A stretch of 64,000 nt of DNA from Papaver somniferum (lineage: Eukaryota > Streptophyta > Magnoliopsida > Ranunculales > Papaveraceae): assembly GCF_003573695.1 (NCBI RefSeq), contig NC_039363.1, positions 125,223,302 to 125,287,301 of the forward strand, read 5' to 3'. Below are positions 34,390 through 45,685 of this stretch, piece by piece. The notes under the pieces were generated by a model. The model saw only the letters and a list, made by a program, of their open reading frames with translations. It did no database searches and was not told where the DNA came from. The translations under genes were made by a program, and so were the position numbers. Each line of letters opens with the position of its first letter. Positions within the stretch are counted from its first letter, which is position 1.

Positions 34390-35056
34390 GTCCCTACCAA
34401 GAAAAAAGGAAGGACTTTGTGACTTGTGTGTATCAGATGGTAGCATGTTTTCTTTTGTTCAGTCAAATGTCTTACTCTTAAAATTCAATCAAAAAAAAAA
34501 GTAGTAAGTTGTCAGGATGAATGCCAAATCGCAAAAACAGGTGAAATGGGGTAAAGTGTCAACTGTAGATTAGTCAGACGTTCTGTGGACGGTGTACAAA
34601 GATAGCACGCTATTCTGTGGTTATTCGACCGCTTGTACTTAAACAGTTAAACTACATGATTATCCAAAATCAACTTACTCACGACTCTTTTGGCTACAAC
34701 TGTAACATCATATGCAAAAACCGGATAATCAACTTGATTATTATAACATGATAATCGAATCTATACCGATACCGTGTGTTTTGGTGATTAACGGAAGCAG
34801 AAAAAAACTTGTAGAGAACAAGAAGAAAGAAATATTAGGAACAGACACGTTTAAATTTTCTATTAAATTTTTTGATGACAGACACTGAGGATGGATTTAA
34901 AGATTTAGAGATTAGAGTAATGCAAGCTATGATATGATCCATTATTCTAGTGCGATATATTTTCTTCCTCTTCGGATGTGTCTTTACTGCTTTGATCTCA
35001 TTCCGACGTAGTTCAAAATGCAAAGGCAGGGGATAAAATGGATAAGCTTAAGACGT
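34390..35056. other. P450 upstream region
   Basis: Promoter-distal, AT-rich DNA with no credible gene. It contains the upstream member (about 34600-34700) of the repeat pair flanking the P450. A 62-codon minus frame at 34835-35023 has no recognisable features. Confidence 0.4.
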
Positions 35057-36349
35057 GAGAAACTATAGTCCACTAACTATGGACAAGTAGCGAAATGACA
35101 AAGATTAAAGTTGATGATATCGTAATCAACAACTAGTTCAAGCTAAACTGATGTTGTCTTGATATCTTATCTCAAATTTTCTTATGATGCATGTAAAAGA
35201 AGATAGTTTGAAGTTACTTTTTCCGTACAAATTTCTTTCTAGGAATTACTGGTTAATCCAGTTATAAGAGAACCCGTTAATGTGTAGTCCAGCACCAGAA
35301 AAAATTTAATCGCTGGTCTTTTACTCTCTAATCCGGCACACGTGCGGACTTATTATTTTTTTTTTGGTAAATTCCCAAAACATTCCTACGTATAGAAATA
35401 TTATTTGAGGCAGCCTTGAATACAGAAAACTTCATTTCTTCGTTTCAATTTCGTACATCAAAGCAGCTCTGGATATTCATGAAGACTAGGTTTTTTCAAA
35501 ATCGCGATGATGATGGACAATTGTTGCTTTTCCAAAAGCTAAGTCTTCTTATAATTCTTCTAATCTTGATCTTAAACATCTTTTAGTGTTGTTTAAAAAG
35601 GAGAAATCATTTTTAGGATTTTCAAAGTTTATCTTTTGGTTGTTCTATGGTAGGTGAATGAAATTTATTTTTTCTGATTTGACGTTAGGTTATCTTCAAT
35701 CCGTGTTTAATTTTGATTTAAATGTGGTTAATTTTAACCTTTTATTTGATGGAGCGGTTAGTTTATGTTGATCAATTTGATTTTCTGGAGCTTTTTTGAT
35801 GATAAAATATTTTATGCAGAATTAATTTCATTGGATTTAAAGATCTGTTGTTTCTTCTGCTCATGAAGATTAATTAGTTTTCAGTTTTCTAAACAATTCA
35901 TTTACACGTAAAGTGAGAAAATTGAGTGTTGTTTATTATGTTAGTAAAAGCATTAGTCAATTTCATGATTCAGGGAATAGATTTTTGTTTAGATCCGTGA
36001 TGATCATATTTGCATCATAAATGAATTGATGAGAAAAAAAAAAGAAGAATGGATGATGTCAGAAAAGGAATAAGTGCAAAAGAAGTTATTTCTCTTCCTA
36101 CGGGTATGTCTAATTTAGTTGGCATTCTTCTTCGTTGATCAATACTGATTGGTCTTAGCTTGACAAAGTTAGTGGTATTATACATATTTTACTAGCTGTA
36201 TTTTCCAGAAAGTGAAAGCAGTTTTTTGATGCAACAGTTAATTGGTATCCTTATGATGGTTCTTGGGTTTTCTTTTGATTCGTTTCCCAGTACTCTAGTA
36301 GTCAAGTTTGATGTTGATGGAGTCAAGTAGTCAGGTTTTTACTCACTAC

Positions 36350-37560
36350 TTATGAATATGTACTGTGTTTTCACTCAGAATGTACCAATATGTATTGGGT
36401 TTTCACTTGGTACACATCAATATGTAATGGGTTTTCAGTTCTTGTTTTTTTCAATACATATATATAGATGCACTGTTTTTTTTTTCATTTTGAATCTCTT
36501 TAGAAATTTATTGGTTTCCAATTTTTATAATCTGCTATATTGTATGAGATTCATTCCCTTAAAAAGCTTCGCAAATTGCAGAAAACAAAAGAGAACCAAC
36601 AAAAGAAAAATAAGATAAAGGGTGAAACTAGTGTAGTAGAAATAAGCTAAAGAGGCATGCTTCTTCATTCATTCTATTCGGGTAAATATTATTTCCATAA
36701 CTTACTAGTTTTGTTTTAGATGTTATATGTAAATCGAGATTTTTAAAGGTTTTGCTTCCATTCATCGTTTCGCGGTGCTGCTGATTCAAGGGTCTGCACT
36801 TGTGGAGCTTGGGTTTCTGATGGAGTTGGACTTGTAGACTCAATGATCATGATAGATTATATTCCTTTTTGATCAGGTAAAACTGTATTCCTCTTTATTA
36901 ATAATAACAAATAGGTGCAAACCTTTAGGAGACATGCTGATATATCTTTTTTCTAAAATCTAAATGCATCTGATTTTTCATGGTTTCTAATATTAATTCA
37001 ACATACTTATGTAATGGAGGTCAACTTTTTAACTCTATTTTGACAGTATTAACATGTATTTTAGAACTAACCACAATTGTTTTTTGGAGTACATATTGAT
37101 ATCTACTAGTTTTTACTCGGTACATATCAATATGTACAAGGTTTTCACAGTACATATCAATACCTACTAACTTTTTTCAGTACGTTTGTCTATGCACTCT
37201 AATTTTTATAATGAATATAAAAAAAAAACAATTGGTGTGTGGTGTAAACAAGAAAATTTTAACCGAGTGACTAGTGTAGCCACTCATTAAAGCCATACAC
37301 AAATTCTGAAGATGTTTTTATATGGGGTTGCCTCAAAAGCAGCACCACAATCCTTGGATCAGTGTGTATACTATAGGTTGTGAAAGAAAGAGAAACGTAT
37401 ATATATGTACAATGTATTTTTAATGTACTTTCATAAGAACATGTATATGGAATATAATGACTTATATTATCGTGAGCTGAAAAGCGGCGTTTCCTTGCAT
37501 TGGGTTTCACTCAGTACATATCAATATGTACTGGGATTTCACTTAATGTTGTCCTTAACT
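36350..37560. repeat. Left array of palindromes GTACATATCAATATGTAC
   Basis: Units and half-units occur at about 36355-36430, 37085-37195 and 37510-37532. The full unit is an 18-bp palindrome with 8-bp arms and a CA centre, separated by T-rich spacers such as TGGGTTTTCACTCG. Consecutive units step by 30-32 bp, for example the 32-bp repeat ATATGTATTGGG...CACATCA near 36391-36422. Confidence 0.85.
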
Positions 37561-38509
37561 TTTCGCAGTTCGGTTAATCTAATTTTTAGGAACATTGATG
37601 TGGATGACTAGCCTCTTGATATTCTGTTATTGATCTCTTTTAGGTTAAGTAATCTAATATGTATGTTTTATTCCCATGTCTTCAGGCAGATTTGGCAGAC
37701 AATTGGTCAAGAAATTTCTTTTCATGTTTCAGAAATCAGTATTAGGGATTTTACGGAATCATTTCTTTTAGGTTCAGGAATGTGAGTGAAGTCATTGAAG
37801 ATTATAGAAAATATACAGGTGCAAAGAAGAAGACGACAAGAAATATCAGTTGGATGTAGATGATTCTCGCATCTCAAAAGGGATGATATCTTTGTAAACA
37901 AACCCAATTAATAACTAAACAATACAATATTTTCATTGTATTGATTTTCTCGGAATTCTTAAGAGTTTTATATATATTTATATTACTGATTCCATCCCTG
38001 GTAGACACTAATGAAGTGCGTGTTATACAAAACAAGCTTGATCTTACTTGACAAGTACGGTTTCTCTGTTGGACATTATGACTGCGAACATTATTGTCGA
38101 CAAAAAAGAAGTGTATATTTATCCTAAAGGATGTTGTTTTCAAAACTAAGAATTCAATCAGAAAAAAAAACGATCTGAAAAAGAACTAAAATATTAATAT
38201 TAATCTAACTTTATTTCGGTTCTAGCTAAAAAAAATAAACACCAATCTTTAACATCAACTCTAATCATCAGCTTCTTCAACGACGTTAGTGCCCAAACCC
38301 TTGAGACCTTCTGCAAAAGTTTATGCTACAATTATAAGTGAGTAGAGATCTTCCTTTGCATCTTCATCATCTTTCCTCTTGCGAGCAATGCGGATCCTAA
38401 CTCTTCTTCACGAATCTTTTTATGGGAAATGACTACAAAACATACTACAAATGATGAGAATATATTTACCGACAAAACCAAATATATCATTCGACCTAAG
38501 TAAAAAATC

Positions 38510-40740
38510 ACAAGTACATGTGTAATATGAATTTCTAGGTACATATCAGGATGTACTGATGGATATGTACTGTAAGACAGTTTTTTCATCAGTTGCACAT
38601 CAATATATTCTTACATAAATTTGCAAAATAACATATATTGTGTACTTAATACATATGTATTAAAAAACGATGAAAATACATGACAAGAACCCAAGATATT
38701 GATGGACCAAAGTGACAAAGCACAAGAACATTTTTACTTTTACTTTTGCAAGGTAATACATATTGATATATGTACCTAATACATATGTAATCTAAGTATC
38801 CATTAGTACATATCAATATGTACCTATCATTTAATACATATCAATAGTCAGTTTTCCAATCAGTACTTATCAATATGTACCGTCAGGTACAGTATGTGTT
38901 TATACACTGATTTCCGCAAAGACTCTCAGTACATTTAAATATTTACTGGATTCTATTAATATATTTTAAATATCTACCTAAAGGTATTAGTGAACAAAAC
39001 TCGCAGTACATCTAAATATGTACCTAAATCTACATAAAGACCCACAGTACATCTAAATATTGATATGTACTGTAACATATCCCACATGGATAAACTAACT
39101 TTCTACCTAAAGCATGTTTCTAGGTTGAATTAGTTGTTGATGTTGTTGATTGACAAGAATAGAAGTTTTCGTCTGAGAAAGTAGATGAAGTTTTCGTCCG
39201 AAAAAGAACAACTTCGAAAAAATAAAGAAGAAGAATGAGATATACGTACCACACGTGATTGGCGATGTCCCTTGTTGAGGTGTTCCACACTAGGTGAATG
39301 TTGAATTCTTAGATGTTTACTTCCTTTTCTCCATCTCCCTGATAGGTTTAAGAATGTAAGTCTCTTGTCCTCCAATGAAGTCTTACGGGTGGTCGAAATG
39401 ATACTGAAAACATGTATTATTCACCTATTACATATCAATATCCACAGATAATAGTGTTTTTTTCAAACAGTATATACCATAATTGAAAGTAAGCCAAAAT
39501 CAAAAATAAAATGACGTCCACAAAATTAACTAGGCTCTCTTGTACTGTCAACTAAGAATAAGTCTCCTGCATTTTTATATCAATATGTACTAGGTGAATA
39601 ACTAGGTATTTTACCTAGTAAATACTACCATATATTGTTGGATCTAAGTACTGGGTTCATTAGTACATATTAGTAGTACATTTTTACACTTTGCAGGGTA
39701 GTACATATAACTTTGTACCTACTTGATATCCAAATACATAAATATGTACCTAAATCTCTCAAGTTCCTACACCACATATCAACATGTTCTACTAGATATC
39801 CAACAATACATATATGTACCTAATCTCTCAAATCCTACAAACACATGTCATATGTCCTACTAGATATCCAATAGTACATATCAATATTTTGACACCAAGT
39901 TAAATTGGAACGATTGAGTGAGAATAACTAGACGCACCTGATACCGTAAGAAGAAAGATGCCCACCATGTGGAAGGTCAAATTCGATAATTCTCTCGCTG
40001 GGCTTCAACAATGCAGTGATATGTACCTAATAACTATGTAAGATAAAGTACCAACTGTACCTATCAAATGTATTGATTCTTATTAAGCATAAAATATGTT
40101 TTTCACATTAGTACATGTCAATATGTACTGTTTCATAATATTACATGTCAATAAGTATTGGTTCATATCGTACAATAACCTACATATCTAGATAGGAATA
40201 TACACTACATAACAAGTAACTGTCCACTGATATGTAATATCAATCATATTGCTACTTGACAAAGTAACACAATGCATCATTACATATTCATAACAACACA
40301 CAATGCTACTCCCATAAACAAAGTAACAGAATGCAATATCACTACATATCATTGATATGAAAGTAATCACCATTTATGGGGGTCGAGGGGGGCAACATCC
40401 CCTAGTTATTAAGAATTACTACATATGATATTCAATAAATCACTACATATTCATAACAAACACAACAATGCTACTGCCATGATAATTAAGGAATTACTAC
40501 ATATTCATATTCAATAAATCACTACATATTGATAACAAACAGATCAATGCAAAAAATCACTACATATTGATATGTAATTCACTACATAATATTGATAACA
40601 AACACACCAATGCAAAAAATCACTACATATTAATATGTATCAGTACATATCATATCAAACACAACAAAACATAACAGATTTTCCAGATGAAAAAGAATTT
40701 CTACATTTTGCAAATCTACGAACACTACATATTGGTATGT
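38510..40740. repeat. Right array of palindromes GTACATATCAATATGTAC and variants
   Basis: Many copies of GTACATAT...ATATGTAC, complete or worn, occur from about 38515 to 40740 (for instance 38812-38830, 39050-39072, 40101-40130). Towards the right end the unit becomes CACTACATATTGATATGTA with spacers such as ACAAACACAACAATGC. Together with the left array it covers both flanks of the element. Confidence 0.8.
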
Positions 40741-41032
40741 AGTCTAAAAGTTTGAATAGATGTTTACCTTTTTTCATTATTAAATTTGATTTCTTTACTT
40801 TAACTTCTGGTGAAGGAGTACCGTCGTTTTCATTCATTTTTGTTGATGAAGGAATATCAGATTCAGAAGCTGTTGTCATACTTCTCGTTGTTGGTAAATT
40901 TGCAGCGGGTTTTTCCTTGGTTTTTGTTGTTGATTAATTAACGACAATTTTTCCTTCTGGTTTTTGCTGGTGAAGGAGTTTCTTCTACAATTACTTCTCT
41001 AATTTTTCGTTTAATCTCCCTTTTGGTAACCA
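40655..41032 (-). pseudogene. Short coding-like remnant in the palindrome-array element
   Basis: The minus strand starts MVTKREIKRKIREVIVEETP at 41032, then after a frame change KTKEKPAANLPTTRSMTTAS and DIPSSTKMNENDGTPSPEVK with VKKSNLIMKKGKHLFK. It is a low-complexity, Lys/Ser/Pro-rich N-terminus with a repeated E-x-P-S-P word. It looks like the start of a protein truncated by element decay. I do not recognise it. Confidence 0.3.
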
Positions 41033-41437
41033 TTTTCTCAGATTGAAAATTATTGTAACGGTTAGGGTTGCTGAAAATGGAGTTAGGGTTTGCTGAAGAA
41101 GATTGATTAGAGATTTTTGGTTTTTGTTGCCTATAATGATCGATTTTTAGTGATGATTAAGCATGGGTTTAGGTTGATTTTTGTTTTTGGTGTTGTTGAT
41201 TGAGAAGAAGGAAAAAGTGCTCGTCTGTAGATGAAAACAATGAAGAAGAAGATGCATTTCGTCTGAAAAATAAAGAAGAAGAACGAGGAATAAATGTACA
41301 CACGTGAGTGGTGAGGGCAGTCAAGTACTTTTAACTTTTTAAATGTTTTTTGGACCTCCGGATATTTTTTTTTTGCAGCTGGACTACATAATAACCTGGA
41401 TCGGATTTAGTGGACTAAATAGAAAATTTCTCAATTT

Positions 41438-42779
41438 CTTTTCACTGTGCAACACTTTCTACCAAAAATGGGTGAAGTTTGTTGATTTACTTTTCATTCG
41501 GACGCCACGAAAAAAATAGCATGAACATGTCAGAATAATGTCAAGTTTACTATTGAGCAAATTCTATGTTAGAAATGTTTTGATATTCTTTAGAAGCTTC
41601 CAAAATTGCGTTTGAGTACGAAAAAAAGAAGAAAAAAAATTATAATGGAAAGTATTCTAACATTAACAGGAAACGTGGGGAGTCTTAAGGGAGTGTCTAC
41701 CTGCTCGAAATCTTTTCGTGAACTCTAAAGAAAAAAGATCCGTACATCAAATGAAAATACAAAAGCAAAAGGCAAAAACTTAAATAAATGCTACCCCGCT
41801 TCCCGCTTGCATTAACAATCAGATTTCTTAAGAGGAAAATATATATAAAAGAATGGGGTAAAGCCTCAAAGGCAGCAGCATGCTGCCTGCGTTTACATTA
41901 ACAAGTACGTGTTCTAGTATGTTTTAAGTAGTAGTTTAACTAGATTTTCATGTAATTCCGTGGGAGATGCAATGTCTTGACAAGTAGGATATAGTACTTA
42001 CCTACATCTAATTGTGTCAGCGAATTTGCACCAACCATATGGTTCTGTGTCATTACATGAGCCACCAGATGTCGTGTTACGTCTAAGAACTCATTTAGAA
42101 TCTTCTAGGATAATGCCAATTTATGTTGGGGTCCTAGCGGCAGAAGACAAGGATGAAGGAAATGGCTCGGAGAAACCCCTATAAATTTCAAGTCAAAGAA
42201 TGCGTCGGATTAACTAGCTACGGAGACATATTTTGTTTGACAAATTGGGGCTGGTGTCTCTTCATTTAATTTAGGTTTATGGTTTGTCAAACTACTTAAT
42301 TTTACATTGCATGTTTTCTTTGTAGCAATAAATCCATGGAGGAAAGTTTCTAAATTTCTTCGACCCCCCATGACGAAGAAGGTCTGTTGGAATAGTTATG
42401 TAGATAGGATCACACGCCTTCAATTATTGCCGATTTGTTCATGATAAATAAAAGAACCAACAAAAAAGAATATCAAGAATATTGAGTTGCTTCCATAATC
42501 AGTAAAACGCAAGAATGAAGTAGAAATAATTATTACAAGATTTGTCTACTTTCTATAGGTCCTTATGAAAAGACGAGGGTATCGAAATAAACCTCAATCT
42601 AAAAATTTTCCACCCATAAGTCATTTTTCCGAAAGTGATTGTCTATAGACCGAGTCGAGACCATACAACTAATCGGTTCACACTTCGTGTGATCGTCTAT
42701 GGATAGAGATCGAGACAATACAACAACAAGATAACTTGTGCGATTGACTTTGGATACAAGATCGAGAAAATACAACAAC
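41438..42779. other. Non-coding flank, diverged duplicate of about 58380-59330
   Basis: Shares ordered blocks with 58440-59170: GGAAACGTGGGGA (41670 and 58459), GCAGCA(G)TATGCTGC-like words (41873 and 58617), TTGTTACGTCTAAGAA (42074 and 58924) and TAACTAGCTA...TTTTGTTTGACA (42212 and 59090). No gene is visible. The two lie in the same orientation. Confidence 0.6.
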
Positions 42780-42984
42780 GAAGTTGTTGATGGTGGTTTT
42801 TAGCTTAGCGTTAAAATCGTAAAATCTTAGTCAAACAGTGACGTCACACTTGAGTAATAATGTCGCCACTAGCACATTTATTGAACCATTCAACATGTCT
42901 GCGTAAAATTACCGGGGTACCTTTTTTTACGTATATGCCATGCTCCACGGCAGAGCCCTCGGTACTAATTGGTGTCATCACTAC

Positions 42985-43260
42985 ACATGCCAACCGCATC
43001 ATCGTGCCAATGGCATGCCATGCCAGCCATATTTCCACGCCAAAGGCATGCCGACCATGCCAGCCACATCTCCGCGCCAAAGGCATGCCGACCATGCCAG
43101 CCGCACCACCATGCCAATGGCCTGCCATGCCAGCCACATCTCCGCGCCAATGGCATGCCAGCCACATCTCCGCGCCAAAGGCATGCCAACCATGTCAGCC
43201 ACATCTCCGCGCCAAAGGCATGCCAACTATGCCAGCCGCACCACCGTGCCACATCTCCAC
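42985..43260. repeat. Short GC-rich tandem repeats in the LTR
   Basis: Units built from CACATCTCCGCGCCAAAGGC, ATGCC(G/A)ACCATGCCAGCC and GCACCACC(A/G)TGCCAATGGC alternate several times. The equivalent array in the 3' LTR is 49960-50290. The number and order of units differ between the two LTRs, so the array changes by slippage or recombination. Confidence 0.88.
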
Positions 43261-43289
43261 ATCAAATCCATGTCGGCCATGCCTCCATG

Positions 43290-44350
43290 TCGCTGGCTGC
43301 CAAACGAAGGGTTGCAACAATCAACGGCTACCCTTCCCTCTGAGATGCAAATCTCGGCCGTCCAAGTTCTCCACCAAACGCATGGAAATATTTGGCCCAA
43401 TGCCAAGCCATAATTTATGCCAAAACCCTAATTTTGGCTGCGCCTAAAACTATGCCAAAATCCTAGCTTGGTCGCGCCTAAACCATGTCAAAGCCGTGTC
43501 GGCCATGCCTCCATGCCGCTGGTTTCCAAAACGAAGGGTTGCAACAATCAACATCCACCCTTCCCTCCCAAGATGTAGATCTCAGCCGTATAAACTTGCC
43601 ACCAAACGACTTGTGGCAATCTCTTGGCTATGATGCCAACTCTTGGCCACAGTGCCAAAGCCCTAATTTGGCCACGCCAAAGCCATGCTGGCCATGCCTC
43701 CATGTCGCTGGCTGCCAAACGGAAGGTTGCAACGATCAACGGCTGTCCTTCCTCTCGAGATGCAGATCTCAGCCGTACAAACTTGCCACCAAAATACTTG
43801 TGGCAATCTCTTGGCCATGGTACCAAAACCCTAATTTAGCCACGGTGCCAAAGAAATAATTAGGCCATGCCAAAGACATGTCGTCCATGCCTACATGCCG
43901 CTGGCTGCCAAACGGAAGGTTGCAACAATCAACAGATGTCCTTCCTCCTAAGATGCAGATCTCAGTCGTACAAACTTGCCACCAAACGACTTGTAGCAAT
44001 CTCTTGGCTACGATGAAAACTCTTGGCCACAGTGCCAAAGCCCTAATTTGGCCACGCCAAAGCCATTTTGGCCATGCCTCCATGCCACTGGCTTCCAAAC
44101 GGAAGGTTGCAACAATCAACGGCTATCCTTCCTCCTGGGATGCAGATTTTAGCCGTATAAACTTTCCACCAAACGACTTGTGGAAACCTTTGGCTACGTT
44201 GCCAACTCTTTGGCCATGGCACATACTTAGCTATGCCAATTCTTTGGTCACGGAACCAAACCCTAATTAGCCACGCCAAGAGCATGCGCAAGCCATGCCA
44301 GCATCGTGGCCACGCCACTGGATACCAACGGAAGATAACCACGATTAACG
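43290..44350. repeat. About 188-bp tandem repeats in the LTR
   Basis: The marker GGTTGCAACAATCAACG recurs at about 43312, 43538, 43724 (one base different), 43917 and 44105. Each unit also has GAGATGCAGATCTCAGCCGT, AACTTGCCACCAAACGACTT, CAATCTCTTGGC and TGCCAAAGCCCTAATTTGGC. The 3' LTR has the same array (about 50330-51360), as does the partial LTR at 54396. Confidence 0.9.
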
Positions 44351-44727
44351 GCTAACCTTCCTCTCAAGATGCAAAATCTCGGCCGTCGAAAGTCACCACC
44401 GAACCGGCAAGCCTCTCAATCTTAACTTGTTAAAAAAAAGCAACATGCTACACGTTTTCCACGAGAACACTCGAGAATCAAAACATGTCACAAATTGGGG
44501 GATGCTCATTAGGGTATTGGTCTGGCGGTTTAAAGCGTGTGGCGTACACTACGCCCGTTACAAGAAAGTGTCATAAGAGTGAGGCGATTAGTAAATACAG
44601 GAAGTAATGGTGAAACGTTTACTTCATTAAGGAAACATCAATTTCAAGCGTTACCCGTTACCGCTTTCTTCCATATACTCAACCGTTTCCACTTCTTACG
44701 AGAACAGGGTACGTTTTTGTTGCGACT

Positions 44728-44737
44728 TATATAAATA
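44728..44737 (+). promoter_or_regulatory. TATA box in the LTR of the PMD-carrying element
   Basis: TATATAAATA followed by GGTCTCACCTATTTCC. The other copies read TGTATAAATAGG (51721 and about 55613). Confidence 0.55.
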
Positions 44738-45110
44738 GGTCTCACCTATTTCCACGAAAGGTCAAGTTTATGTCAGGAGAATACAACATTCAGAAATCAC
44801 TTGTTAGCTTTCCCATCTGTTAGCTTTCCACTTTCTGATACAAGTCGTCAAATAACTACTCTTCCCGAATCAACCATTCTGGTCTCAACACTCTCTTCGC
44901 TTCCCTCCCTAGACCAACCCTTCTCCTTCCTTCACTTTGTGACCGAAGCAAGTCTGGAACGACCATTTCTTTATTCAGGCCGGATTTGTACAGATTTATC
45001 TCTCGAATCAAAGTACTCCCTTGCAGTACATTGTTTAGGGTTTAGACTCGTTTCTCACCCACACATTCGAAATTAGCAAAATCAACAGAAACTGTTTTCA
45101 CCCTCAAACA

Positions 45111-45685
45111 ATTGGCGACCATAGTGGGAGATTAATCAATCGGTCACAATATCAATTCCTGATTTCTGATTCCATTCTTTCAACCCAGATATCGAGATGA
45201 TGGAAGCAGACTAGCCGCCGGCTCGTTATCAGACGACTTAGGAATGATTGGGGACTTTTCACAGTCACGGCGCCGCTGCCCACAAAAACTCAGATTTACA
45301 TCAGGGAGATCCATTTTTTTGGGAGACTCTAAAAAGCAAGTAAGTCTCGTCAGAGAAGTTTCATGTTCTACTACCTAGGATTTTCATATAGATAGTAGAA
45401 ATCGACAGCCATATTATCCCCATATTTCATCCCATACTTTCTACTGACAATACAAAATTCGCAACTCCATGACTCTCCTGTGGTATTTATGCCACATATA
45501 GTCATAACCAAAAACAACATTATTCTAAAAAAAAAAATCATTCCAAAAGAATAATCCAAAACCCTCATAGGTAACAATTATCTATCAACCCAAGAATCCA
45601 GAAAACCAAACCATAAACTAGGCGCTCTGTTCACCTTTCAAAAAAAAAAAGCCTAAATAAAGAAGTTCAAAAGATAAGAGTACAT
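45111..45685 (+). other. Leader of the PMD-carrying element (primer site and possible packaging region)
   Basis: TTGGCGACCATAGTGGGAG follows the LTR as a primer-binding-site-like motif. The remaining 550 bp have no credible protein; an early ATGATGGAAGCAGACTAG is closed at once. Retention of a leader without gag fits an element packaged in trans. Confidence 0.5.

Larger units (their letters stand above)
35057..41437. mobile_element. Large MULE-like TIR element with palindrome arrays (ends approximate)
   Basis: The right end, read in reverse from 41437, goes GAGAAATTTTCTATTTAGTC, then CACTAAATCC, then GTTATTATGTAGTCCAGC and an A-run. The left side has the same parts: GAGAAACTATAGTCCACTAA at 35057 and CGTTAATGTGTAGTCCAGC with an A-run at 35274-35305. 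They are about 200 bp apart, as if something entered the left repeat. Alternatively the left end is near 35228, where AAATTTCT could be a target copy matching AAATTTCT at 41428-41435. No transposase is present. The interior is dominated by palindrome arrays plus one short coding-like stretch (40655-41032). Confidence 0.5.
42785..45110 (+). repeat. 5' LTR of the PMD-carrying element
   Basis: 2,326 bp. It contains two nested sets of tandem repeats (short 36-65-bp GCATGCC/CACATCTCCGCGCC units at 42985-43260, and about 188-bp units at 43290-44350) and a TATA box TATATAAATA at 44728-44737 ahead of the U5 end. The long plus-strand frames here (such as 42860-43447) are products of the repeats. Confidence 0.9.

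Noticed and set aside
35460..36120. A small gene near the left end of the palindrome-array element
   Set aside because: No open frame with coding character; T-rich DNA only.
42860..43447. 195-codon open frame with many Cys, His and Pro
   Set aside because: It is a product of the LTR tandem repeats; equally long frames occur in all frames on both strands there and recur in the 3' LTR.
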